Shown here in pieces: positions 1-5,568 of a stretch of 6,243 bases of DNA (position 1 is the stretch's first letter; each line of letters begins with the position of its first letter). This DNA is from Anaerolineae bacterium (GTDB lineage: Bacteria > Chloroflexota > Anaerolineae > UBA4142). Position numbers and translations under genes: made by a program. The notes under the pieces are model-generated. The model was not told the origin of the DNA. It ran no database searches and saw only the letters and a program-made list of their open reading frames with translations. The stretch covers positions 1 through 6,243 of the forward strand of contig JAOACU010000172.1 in NCBI GenBank assembly GCA_026417715.1. The letters are read 5' to 3'.

Positions 1-849
1 CCCGCCGGTCTCTTGCTCGATGCCGCGCTACAATCGGTTGGCGCGACGGTAGTGCCGAGCGGCGTGGGCAACACCGAACTCCAAATCAAGATGATGCTCG
101 ATTTGCGCGTGACGGGTTATGCTGGCACTCCCAGTTTCCTGATGACGATCATCAAAAAAGCGGAAGAGATGGGACTCGATTTTAAGAAAATGTTTGCTTT
201 GACGCGCACGCTCTTCACCGCCGAACCGTATCCGCCTTCACTGCGCGCCGAGTTTCACGGCAAGTACGGTTTGAAAACGCTGAACGCGTACGCTACTGCC
301 GAACTCGGTTTTCTCGCGTACGATTGCGACGCGCAACAAGGTCTGCATTTTGCCGATGGCGTGGTGATTCAGGTGTGCGATCCTTCCACTGGCTTGCACG
401 TCAAGCCCGGCGAAGCAGGTCAAGTAGTGGTCACAACCTTCAACGAAACCTATCCCACGATTCGCTTGGGCACCGGCGATTTGGCGATCTATCTCGATGC
501 GCCGTGCGCGTGTGGACGCACATCGCCACGCGTAATGCTCGTCGGTCGTGTGGGCGATGCGGTCAAAGTGCGTGGAATGTTTGTGCATCCCAACCAACTC
601 AAAGCGGCAATGGCAAAATTCCCGGCGATTGCGCGCGTCCAAGCCATCGTGACGCGTCCCGACAATGTGCGCGATCATCTCACACTCAAAGTCGAACTCG
701 CGCAAGCCGAGGTAGATCGAGAAAAATTGAGTCAGGAATTTGCGGAAGCCGTACGGGGCTTGATTCGCGTCAGTGTGGATCAAATCGAATTCGTATCCAC
801 CCTCGCGCCCGATGCCAAGATGATCGTAGATGAAAGAAAGTGGGAATAG
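1..849 (+). CDS. Phenylacetate-CoA ligase-like adenylate-forming enzyme (partial, N-terminus outside window)
   Basis: The frame is open from the first base and ends at TAG 847-849, giving 282 residues. PaaK-family ligases are usually about 430 residues, so roughly the N-terminal third lies outside. Visible family motifs, numbered from the first codon in the window: the nucleotide-binding segment YATAELG (97-103), the TGD motif (158-160), PCACGR (168-173), the hinge-like GRVGDAVKVRG (182-192), and a C-terminal ACT-like region ending with DAKMIVDER, where the lysine would be the adenylation lysine. C109, H116, C169 and C171 could form a structural metal site (inference). The family joins an aryl or related carboxylate to CoA through an acyl-AMP intermediate in the cytoplasm; the substrate cannot be read from this fragment. 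No terminator is seen before the next gene's promoter. The family call is secure; phenylacetate as substrate is not. Confidence 0.85.
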   Translation, partial: PAGLLLDAALQSVGATVVPSGVGNTELQIKMMLDLRVTGYAGTPSFLMTIIKKAEEMGLDFKKMFALTRTLFTAEPYPPSLRAEFHGKYGLKTLNAYATAELGFLAYDCDAQQGLHFADGVVIQVCDPSTGLHVKPGEAGQVVVTTFNETYPTIRLGTGDLAIYLDAPCACGRTSPRVMLVGRVGDAVKVRGMFVHPNQLKAAMAKFPAIARVQAIVTRPDNVRDHLTLKVELAQAEVDREKLSQEFAEAVRGLIRVSVDQIEFVSTLAPDAKMIVDERKWE

Positions 850-872
850 GAAACTGACTGCCGCATAGGGGC

Positions 873-901
873 TTGACACCGCGCGGTCATTGTGCTATGC
901 T
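873..901 (+). promoter_or_regulatory. Sigma70-type promoter of the metallo-beta-lactamase-fold gene
   Basis: TTGACA at 873-878 is a perfect -35, followed by a 17-nt spacer and TATGCT at 896-901 as the -10. Transcription would begin near 908, leaving a leader of about 44 nt before the ATG at 952. The promoter covers a GTG at 892 that is in frame with the gene, so that upstream start can be dismissed. Confidence 0.8.
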
Positions 902-937
902 CCGCAGCGTGCGTTTGGAAAATTCAAAACGCCGAAC

Positions 938-941
938 GGAG
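938..941 (+). promoter_or_regulatory. Ribosome binding site deciding the start at 952
   Basis: GGAG at 938-941 lies 10 nt before the ATG at 952. No comparable site precedes the in-frame GTG at 892, which lies inside the promoter. Confidence 0.65.
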
Positions 942-951
942 TTTAGCATCA

Positions 952-1791
952 ATGCGTAAAGAACGTGTAACTGAAAACATCTATGTTTTCACCAGTGAAG
1001 CATACGCGCAGGCAAACGCAGGTGCAATTGTTACGAGCGAAGGTACTGTGGTCATTGACACCTTGCCTTTTCCGCGCGAAACGCGCGAAATGTTGGAATT
1101 TTTGCGCGCCGAAAGCCCGCGCGGCATCCGTTATGTAATCAACACGCATCATCACGCCGATCACGTGTACGGCAACTTTCTCTTCGAGGAGGCCGACATC
1201 ATCGCGAGCGAACGTTGTCGCGAACTGTTGCGCAAGTCGGGTGAAAAGAATCTTGCCGAAGCCAAACAACAAAATCCCGAACTTCTCGCCGAAGTCAAAC
1301 TACGTTTGCCCAACATCACTTTTCCCGACAAAATGACGATTCACCTCGGCGACAAGGTGATGCGCCTGCTTCCTCTGCCGGGGCACACGCTCGATGGTAT
1401 CGGCGTTTACATCGAAGGGGACAAGATTCTGTTTGCGGGCGATGCGGTGATGCCACTGCCGTACATCTTTTGGGGTGACCGCACGACATTGCAAGACACG
1501 TTACGCGCCATCAAAGAGATGAATCTCGAACACATCGTGCAGGGTCACGGCGAAGTCTTGCTCAAAGGCGAATTGGATGAAACGCTCGATGCGGGTATCG
1601 CCTACCTCGATCGCATCTACGAAAAAGTCAAAGCCAAACTGGCGACGCGTACATCGAAAGAACGTTTGCTCAATGAAATCACCATCGAGTCGTGTGGCTT
1701 TTCTCCGATTGCCCTCGATGGCTTGGTCAAACAATTGCATCGTAGCAACTTGTTGCGCGTGTATCAAACATTGACGGCTAAGACGCGCTAG
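952..1791 (+). CDS. MBL-fold metallo-hydrolase
   Basis: A 279-residue protein with the full metal-binding set of the metallo-beta-lactamase fold: H66-x-H68-x-D70-H71 (THHHADH), H145 in LPGHT, bridging D164 in FAGDA, and H199 in GHGE. The N-terminal strands (NIYVFTSEAYAQANAGAIV, then VVIDT) and the order of motifs match glyoxalase II-like and related hydrolases that bind two metal ions. Such enzymes hydrolyse thioesters, lactones or other esters; the substrate cannot be deduced. Beyond about residue 205 is a helical tail ending in a small winged-helix-like segment (SPIALDGLVKQLHRSNLLRVY). There is no signal peptide, so the protein is cytoplasmic. The start at 952 is supported by GGAG 10 nt upstream and by a promoter at 873-901. 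A CoA ligase lies upstream, so an acyl-CoA substrate is conceivable, but the separate promoter weakens that link. Confidence 0.9.
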   Translation: MRKERVTENIYVFTSEAYAQANAGAIVTSEGTVVIDTLPFPRETREMLEFLRAESPRGIRYVINTHHHADHVYGNFLFEEADIIASERCRELLRKSGEKNLAEAKQQNPELLAEVKLRLPNITFPDKMTIHLGDKVMRLLPLPGHTLDGIGVYIEGDKILFAGDAVMPLPYIFWGDRTTLQDTLRAIKEMNLEHIVQGHGEVLLKGELDETLDAGIAYLDRIYEKVKAKLATRTSKERLLNEITIESCGFSPIALDGLVKQLHRSNLLRVYQTLTAKTR

Positions 1792-1798
1792 TCTTGAC

Positions 1799-1858
1799 AA
1801 AGGACGAAGGGCGAAAGACGAAAGACATTGGTCATTCGTCTTTCGTCCTTCGTCTTTT
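1799..1858. repeat. Long hairpin of inverted 7-nt units (GACGAAA-type)
   Basis: Arms 1799-1826 and 1831-1858 form a 28-bp stem with one A-A mismatch (1823/1834), two G-U pairs (1802/1855, 1811/1846) and a 4-nt ATTG loop. Each arm is about four degenerate 7-nt units (GACGAAA, GACGAAG, GGCGAAA). A T run (1855-1859) follows, so it could act as a rho-independent terminator for the MBL gene. It ends two bases before the Shine-Dalgarno site of the asparaginase gene. GTCATTCGTCTTTCGTCCTT (1831-1850) recurs exactly at 3147-3166, so this is a dispersed repeat family rather than a unique terminator. Confidence 0.85.
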
Positions 1859-1870
1859 TAGGAGTGAACG

Positions 1871-2815
1871 ATGAAACGCATCATCATTCTGACCACTGGT
1901 GGCACAATCGCAATGACACACACCGATACGGCAGGCGGCGCAGTGCCGATGCTTGATGGCGCCGATTTTCTGCAAGCCATCCCGCCCGACCTTGCCGACG
2001 TGCGCGTCGAAGAATTTTGTAATTTGCCCAGCGCGCATTTCACGCTCGATCATTTGTGGAACTTGGCGCGCCGCGTTGCCGCACTGGTGGCGCGCGACGA
2101 TGTGGACGGCGTGGTGATCACGCACGGCACCGACACGCTCGAAGAATCGGCGTATTTGTGTGACCTCACGATTGACACGCGCAAGCCGATTGTTTTCACC
2201 GGTGCAATGCGCGTCGCGTCCGATGCGGGATACGACGGCATCGCCAATCTCATCGCCGCGATCCGCGTTGCCGCGTGCGACGATGCGCGCAACAAAGGTG
2301 TGCTCGTCGTCTTCAACGACGAAATTCACGCCGCGCGCGACGTGACCAAAACACACACTACCGCACTCGAAACATTCCTTTCGCCTGAATGGGGACCACT
2401 TGGACGCGTGTACGCGGATCGCATCATCTTTGCGCGCCAGCCGACGAGTCGCGAATTTATCCCTACAACGCGCCTCGAACCGAATGTGCATCTCCTCAAA
2501 ATTGCGGTGGGAATGAGCGAAGGGTTGTTGGAGTACCTCGTGGATGTTGTCGGCGCGCGCGGCGTAGTGTTAGAGACACTCGGCGGAGGACGCGTACCGC
2601 CCTGGTGGTTACCGACAATCGAACGCGCCATCAAAAACGGTACGACCATCGTCATCACGTCGCGCGCTGGTGCAGGACGAACAGTGGATCGTTACGGTTA
2701 CGCTGGCGCGTATCGCGATCTCGCGCGCCTTGGTTGTCGTTTCGCCGATGGGTTGAACGGACCAAAGGCACGCGTGCGGTTGATGGTCACACTGGGAGCA
2801 GGTGTGGAATTTTGA
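1871..2815 (+). CDS. L-asparaginase (type II-like, cytoplasmic)
   Basis: A 314-residue protein of the L-asparaginase N/C-domain family, which hydrolyses asparagine to aspartate and ammonia. Visible catalytic elements: TTGGTIA (8-14) with nucleophile T12, HGTDTLEE (85-92) with T87 and D88 of the second triad, and K160 in GRDVTKT-like ARDVTKTHT. The downstream segment (FLSPEWGPLGRVY) and the central GAMR motif resemble type II enzymes such as E. coli AnsB. Unlike AnsB there is no signal peptide, so it should act in the cytoplasm. The active-site loop reads GGAVP around residues 22-26, where classical enzymes carry a catalytic tyrosine (for example GYIP in AnsA); no tyrosine is present in this loop. 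Length is slightly below the usual 325-340. GGAG (1861-1864) lies 6 nt before the ATG. No separate promoter is evident, so it may depend on read-through from the MBL gene across the hairpin. Confidence 0.9.
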   Translation: MKRIIILTTGGTIAMTHTDTAGGAVPMLDGADFLQAIPPDLADVRVEEFCNLPSAHFTLDHLWNLARRVAALVARDDVDGVVITHGTDTLEESAYLCDLTIDTRKPIVFTGAMRVASDAGYDGIANLIAAIRVAACDDARNKGVLVVFNDEIHAARDVTKTHTTALETFLSPEWGPLGRVYADRIIFARQPTSREFIPTTRLEPNVHLLKIAVGMSEGLLEYLVDVVGARGVVLETLGGGRVPPWWLPTIERAIKNGTTIVITSRAGAGRTVDRYGYAGAYRDLARLGCRFADGLNGPKARVRLMVTLGAGVEF

Positions 2816-2856
2816 GCGCCACGCGTTGATTGGTATCGAAATCTCCACATTCGTTT

Positions 2857-2886
2857 ACAGTCGGCGGTCTACGGTCGGCAGTCGGC
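2857..2886. repeat. Short low-complexity GTCGGC repeat
   Basis: About 30 bp in which GTCGGC occurs three times, interspersed with CGGTCTACGGTC. It is a degenerate tandem tract of about 6-8 nt units, similar in style to dispersed tracts in some repeat-rich bacterial genomes. No function can be read from it. Confidence 0.5.
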
Positions 2887-2898
2887 AAAAGTCTGCAT

Positions 2899-2927
2899 TT
2901 GACAAACTCACCTAAACCGAATATATT
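2899..2927 (+). promoter_or_regulatory. Orphan sigma70-type promoter
   Basis: TTGACA at 2899-2904 and TATATT at 2922-2927 are separated by exactly 17 nt, one of the strongest promoter matches in the window. Transcription would start near 2934-2935 and run right, into the palindrome at 2938-2959. No gene follows on the plus strand before fhs begins to be transcribed antisense at 3205. It is either a remnant of a lost gene's control region or the promoter of an untranslated RNA. Confidence 0.65.
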
Positions 2928-2937
2928 CATCGAGCAT

Positions 2938-2959
2938 TTATTAACCGATCGGTTAATAA
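2938..2959. promoter_or_regulatory. Perfect 22-bp palindrome, candidate TetR-family operator
   Basis: A perfect palindrome centred between 2948 and 2949 with core TTAACCGATCGGTTAA, extended by TTA/TAA on the outside. Its arms are AT-rich around an ACCGATCGGT centre, which resembles operators of many TetR/AcrR-family repressors. It begins 10 nt after the -10 box of the promoter at 2899-2927, a position where a bound repressor would block transcription. Assignment to TetR is inferred from shape; no regulator gene is present in the window. Confidence 0.6.
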
Positions 2960-2974
2960 CCAATAGTGCTAGTG

Positions 2975-3071
2975 GTCATTCTGAGCGACCGAAGGGAGCG
3001 AAGAATCTCTCAACCCACTTTGCGAGACGCTTCGCGGAGTTTACCCTGACGCAGGAAGGGCTCAGCGTGAC
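2975..3071. repeat. Dispersed 97-bp element with terminal inverted repeats (copy A)
   Basis: The element begins GTCATTCTGAG and ends CTCAGCGTGAC; these termini are inverted repeats matching at 9 of 11 positions. Inside are GCGAAGAATCTCTCAA and GCGAGACGCTTCGC, both present in the partial copy at 6185-6243. Such GTCATTCTGAGCG...GAAGAATCTC sequences are known as dispersed non-coding repeats in many bacterial genomes. It carries no coding capacity and no transposase. Its insertion just downstream of the orphan promoter may have replaced or separated whatever that promoter once drove. Confidence 0.75.
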
Positions 3072-3140
3072 AAATCGAACCACACCCGAGGTAACTTTGA
3101 CAAAGCCCTAGAGCCAAACTGCCAACAAGCCAAAGTTTTT

Positions 3141-3200
3141 TCATTCGTCATTCGTCTTTCGTCCTTTGGCTCATTGGTGCATTGGCTCATTGGCTCATTT
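3141..3200. repeat. Tandem repeat tract switching from 7-nt to 8-nt units
   Basis: CATTCGT, CATTCGT and CTTTCGT (3142-3162) are 7-nt units like those of the hairpin at 1799-1858. They pass directly into four 8-nt units (3166-3197): TTGGCTCA, TTGGTGCA, TTGGCTCA, TTGGCTCA. The tract ends a few bases from the fhs stop codon. It is single-armed, so it does not form the long hairpin seen at 1799-1858 and is not an obvious terminator for fhs. Confidence 0.75.
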
Positions 3201-3204
3201 TCTT

Positions 3205-5079
3205 CTAGAACAAGCCCACCACCTTGCCCGTCTTCAAATCCAAGTCCACGTCGTAGAACGCGGGACGTGTGGGCAAGCCGGGCATTGTGCGCATCGCGCC
3301 GCAGAGCGGATAGAGGAACCCTGCACCAACCGACGCGCGAATATCGCGCACGGGCAATCGCCAACCGGTGGGACGCCCTTTGAGATTCGGATCGTGCGAG
3401 AGCGAGAGGTGTGTCTTTGCCATATTGATCGGCAACTTGTCGTAGCCCAACTTGGTAAAGAGTTCGATCTTGCGCTCTGCTTCGGGCGAGTAATCTACGC
3501 CGTCCGCGCCGTACACTTTGGTTGCAATCGTTTCGATCTTTTTCTTGATGGGCCAGTCGAGTGGGTAGAGGAATTCAAAGTGACTGGTTTGCTTGCACGC
3601 GTCCATCACGGCTTCAGCGAGTTCAACCGCGCCCTTGCCGCCGTTCATCCAGTGCGTACACGGCACGGCGACCGAGCCGGCTTCTTCGACCAAGCGTTTG
3701 ACGAGCGCGACTTCGGCTTTGGTATCGTACTTGAACGAGTTGATGGCAACGACCACAGGCAAGCCGAACAGTTTCGCGTTCTCGATGTGCTTGAGCAAGT
3801 TGCCGATACCTTTTTCGAGCAAGCCCAAGTTTTCTTCCGTGTACGCTTTGTCGAGTGGACGCCCTGCCACGACGCGCGGACCGCCACCGTGCATCTTGAG
3901 CGCGCGAATCGTCGCGACGATGACGACGCAGTTGGGAATCAAGCCCGAATAGCGGCACTTGATGTTCATAAATTTTTCCATCCCAATATCTGCGCCAAAG
4001 CCCGATTCGGTGACGGTGTAATCGGCAAGTTTGACCGCGATTTGATCGGCAACAATCGAGTTGTTGCCGTGCGCGATGTTGGCAAAGGGTCCGGCGTGGA
4101 CAAACGCGGGCGTGCCCTCCAGCGTTTGCATCAAGGTTGGCATAATCGCGTCTTTGAGCAAGACGGTCATTGCACCGGCGACACCCAAATCCTCCGCCGT
4201 GATCGGCTCGCCGTTCTTGTTCGTGCCAATGACGACGCGGCTCAAGCGTTCGCGCAAATCTTCGATGCCGGTCGTGAGTGCGAGAATCGCCATCACTTCG
4301 GAGGCAACCGAAATGTCAAAGCCGGTGAAACGCTCTAGCCCCTTGCCTTTTTCTTCGTCGCCCAAGTTGATTTGAATGCGGCGCAAGTGGCGGTCGTTGA
4401 TGTCCACCACGCGTTGCCATTGAATCGAATTTGGATCAATGTCCAGACGAAAGAGACGGCGTTTTTCTTCAGGAGTCAATTCTTCAAACTTTTTGTTGGG
4501 ATTGATACCCAACTTTGCCATCCGGCGACGAATCGTGGGGGCGATGTAACCATCGGGGCAGAGGGCTTGCGCGAGTTTTTCGTCGTCGGGTTGCTCGTGC
4601 TCGTGCAAAATGCGCGAGTCAATCGCTGCCGCGAGGAGATTGTTCGCGGCGGCAACCGCGTGAATGTCGCCGGTGAGGTGGAGGTTAAAGTCCTCCATCG
4701 GCACGACTTGCGAGTAACCACCACCTGCCGCGCCACCCTTGATACCAAAGGTGGGACCCATCGAGGGTTGACGAATGCAGGTCATCACCTTTTGTTTCAG
4801 ATGTGCGCCCAGTGCTTGCGAGAGACCGATGGTGGTCGTGGTCTTGCCCTCACCGAGGGGAGTGGGGGTGATAGCGGTCACGTCAACGTACTTGCCGTTC
4901 TTGCGGCGTTTGAGGCGGTCGCGCACTTCGAGGTGGACTTTGGCTTTGTACTGCCCAAAGAGTTCCAGTTCCTTCTCTTTCAAACCGATTTCTTCCGCGA
5001 CCTGAAGAATCGGTTTCAACTTGCACGCTTGCGCAATTTCGATGTCGCTGGGTACAGGGTGTTTGATCTTGATTGGCAT
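3205..5079 (-). CDS. fhs: Formate-tetrahydrofolate ligase, long form
   Basis: A 624-residue enzyme that joins formate to tetrahydrofolate using ATP, producing 10-formyl-THF for purine synthesis, initiator tRNA formylation, or the methyl branch of the Wood-Ljungdahl pathway. Motifs: the P-loop TPTPLGEGKTTTT (71-83), the RQPSMGPTFGIKGGAAGGG segment (103-121), MEDFNLHLTGDIHA (128-141), EGTPAFVHAGPFANIAHGN (321-339), and MPGLPTRP near the C-terminus. The start is supported by AGGAGG (5093-5088) 8 nt upstream, and the N-terminus (VPSDIEIAQACK) aligns with the family. It is about 65 residues longer than the Moorella enzyme (about 559). Most of the excess is a segment at about 158-214, including ELTPEEKRRLFRLDIDP, that I recognise from the synthetase domain of eukaryotic C1-THF synthase and related bacterial long forms. 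It appears monocistronic with its own promoter. Nothing in the gene looks broken. Confidence 0.97.
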   Translation of the reverse strand: MPIKIKHPVPSDIEIAQACKLKPILQVAEEIGLKEKELELFGQYKAKVHLEVRDRLKRRKNGKYVDVTAITPTPLGEGKTTTTIGLSQALGAHLKQKVMTCIRQPSMGPTFGIKGGAAGGGYSQVVPMEDFNLHLTGDIHAVAAANNLLAAAIDSRILHEHEQPDDEKLAQALCPDGYIAPTIRRRMAKLGINPNKKFEELTPEEKRRLFRLDIDPNSIQWQRVVDINDRHLRRIQINLGDEEKGKGLERFTGFDISVASEVMAILALTTGIEDLRERLSRVVIGTNKNGEPITAEDLGVAGAMTVLLKDAIMPTLMQTLEGTPAFVHAGPFANIAHGNNSIVADQIAVKLADYTVTESGFGADIGMEKFMNIKCRYSGLIPNCVVIVATIRALKMHGGGPRVVAGRPLDKAYTEENLGLLEKGIGNLLKHIENAKLFGLPVVVAINSFKYDTKAEVALVKRLVEEAGSVAVPCTHWMNGGKGAVELAEAVMDACKQTSHFEFLYPLDWPIKKKIETIATKVYGADGVDYSPEAERKIELFTKLGYDKLPINMAKTHLSLSHDPNLKGRPTGWRLPVRDIRASVGAGFLYPLCGAMRTMPGLPTRPAFYDVDLDLKTGKVVGLF

Positions 5080-5184
5080 CGTTGGCTCCTCCTTCTGTTT
5101 GATGCTTCATTGCATATTCTTTTGGAGAAAACAAAATCTCCATTGTTACTGTAGCAAAGCGTGGTCAAAATCTAGTCAAAACAC

Positions 5185-5213
5185 AGTTTAACCTGAGTAC
5201 GATTCCTTGTCAA
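5185..5213 (-). promoter_or_regulatory. Sigma70-type promoter of fhs
   Basis: On the minus strand TTGACA (5213-5208), a 17-nt spacer and TAAACT (5190-5185) form a good promoter. Transcription would start near 5178, giving a leader of about 100 nt. The leader holds only small potential stems: GGAGA/TCTCC (5124-5128 with 5137-5141, 8-nt loop) and ATGC/GCAT (5102-5105 with 5112-5115). No recognisable riboswitch was seen. Confidence 0.75.
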
Positions 5214-5218
5214 ACGCG

Positions 5219-5258
5219 CCGCTGGCGCGCCGGGTTTTTCAACCCAACGCGCCAGCGG
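5219..5258. repeat. GC-rich hairpin upstream of fhs
   Basis: Arms 5219-5229 and 5248-5258 (CCGCTGGCGCG with CGCGCCAGCGG) pair perfectly over 11 bp. A 2x2 internal loop and a 5-bp inner stem (GGGTT/AACCC) follow, closed by a 4-nt TTTC loop. On the minus strand no T run follows, so it is a poor rho-independent terminator for the cysteine-rich gene. It lies six bases from the fhs -35 box. It could be a dispersed repeat or a rho-dependent end point. Confidence 0.75.
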
Positions 5259-5302
5259 ACGCCAGGACAGGTGCGTAATCGGTTACGGCAAGGTCGCGCG
5301 TG

Positions 5303-5551
5303 TCACTTGCGCAAGTCTGCCAAGCGTTCCTCGACGGCTTGCACCTCGGCTTTCAGGTCTGCCAGATACCTTTCGAGTTCGGCAATCTCTTCGGCTTTGG
5401 TGCGATACCGCCGGCGAAAACGCGTGTGACATTCGCAATCGCAACAACACTCGCAACAGCAGTTGCAATCACACTCGCCGCAAGCGCAACCGCAATCACA
5501 TCCGCTTCCGCAGCCACAGGTCGCGCGACCGTGTCCCCCTCGATGTCTCAT
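5303..5551 (-). CDS. Small cysteine-rich protein with C-terminal coiled coil, metallothionein-like
   Basis: An 82-residue protein of unknown function with two clear parts. Residues 12-41 contain 16 cysteines (C12, 14, 18, 20, 22, 24, 27, 29, 31-33, 35-37, 39, 41), spaced mostly as CxC with two CCC runs and followed by H42, as expected for a metal-thiolate cluster. After a basic linker (RFRRRYR, 44-50), residues 54-82 form a coiled coil with hydrophobic a/d positions I56, L59, L63, L66, V70, V73, L77 and L80. The coiled-coil half resembles small bacterial proteins with an FRRR..T.EE.IEELE..L..LE.E pattern (DUF5320-like, from memory). The start at 5551 is chosen for AGGAGG (5562-5557) 5 nt upstream; the frame extends to 5596 but only through the repeat hairpin. 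No signal peptide is seen. It lies downstream of the OsmC-family gene on the same strand, with no promoter of its own recognised. Metal binding is inferred, not shown. Confidence 0.8.
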   Translation of the reverse strand: MRHRGGHGRATCGCGSGCDCGCACGECDCNCCCECCCDCECHTRFRRRYRTKAEEIAELERYLADLKAEVQAVEERLADLRK

Positions 5552-5556
5552 CTTTG

Positions 5557-5562
5557 CCTCCT
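5557..5562 (-). promoter_or_regulatory. Ribosome binding site deciding the start at 5551
   Basis: AGGAGG on the minus strand lies 5 nt before the ATG at 5551. A longer reading starting at 5596 would begin inside the repeat hairpin and lacks such a site. Confidence 0.75.
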
Positions 5563-5568
5563 CTCGTT

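Larger units (their letters stand above)
2816..3204. other. Gene-free convergent intergenic region with orphan control elements and repeats
   Basis: This 389-bp gap separates the 3' ends of the asparaginase gene (plus strand) and fhs (minus strand). No convincing protein is encoded on either strand. It contains, in order, a short GTCGGC-type repeat, a strong promoter, a perfect palindrome, a 97-bp dispersed element, and a 7-nt/8-nt tandem tract, each listed separately. Between 3072 and 3140 the only structure seen is AACTTTG (3093-3099) facing CAAAGTT (3131-3137), followed by a T run (3136-3141). This could be a weak terminator for rightward transcripts, though its 31-nt loop is long. Confidence 0.75.

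Noticed and set aside
238..879. Minus-strand reading frame of about 213 codons
   Set aside because: It is antisense to the CoA-ligase gene, which has clear family motifs, and its translation shows no recognisable pattern.
892..951. In-frame GTG extension of the MBL-fold protein by 20 residues
   Set aside because: It overlaps the promoter's -10 box, has no ribosome binding site, and its residues do not resemble the family N-terminus.
2830..3111. Plus-strand reading frame of 93 codons in the gap
   Set aside because: It runs through the promoter, the palindrome and the dispersed repeat, and has no ribosome binding site. Its C-terminal half is simply the translation of the repeat.
3141..3200. 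CRISPR-like array
   Set aside because: Units of 7-8 nt are contiguous, with no spacers and no cas genes.
3166..4338. Plus-strand reading frame of 390 codons
   Set aside because: It is antisense to fhs, whose protein is conserved along its whole length, and it begins in the repeat tract. Long antisense frames are common opposite GC-biased genes.
5080..5143. Possible leader peptide starting with ATG at 5143 and overlapping the fhs start
   Set aside because: No ribosome binding site precedes it, and it continues in another frame far into fhs.
4372..5154. Plus-strand reading frame of 260 codons
   Set aside because: Antisense shadow of the N-terminal half of fhs, with no family signal.
5080..5178. 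Tetrahydrofolate or other riboswitch in the fhs leader
   Set aside because: Only two short stems of 4-5 bp are visible and no known conserved core could be recognised.
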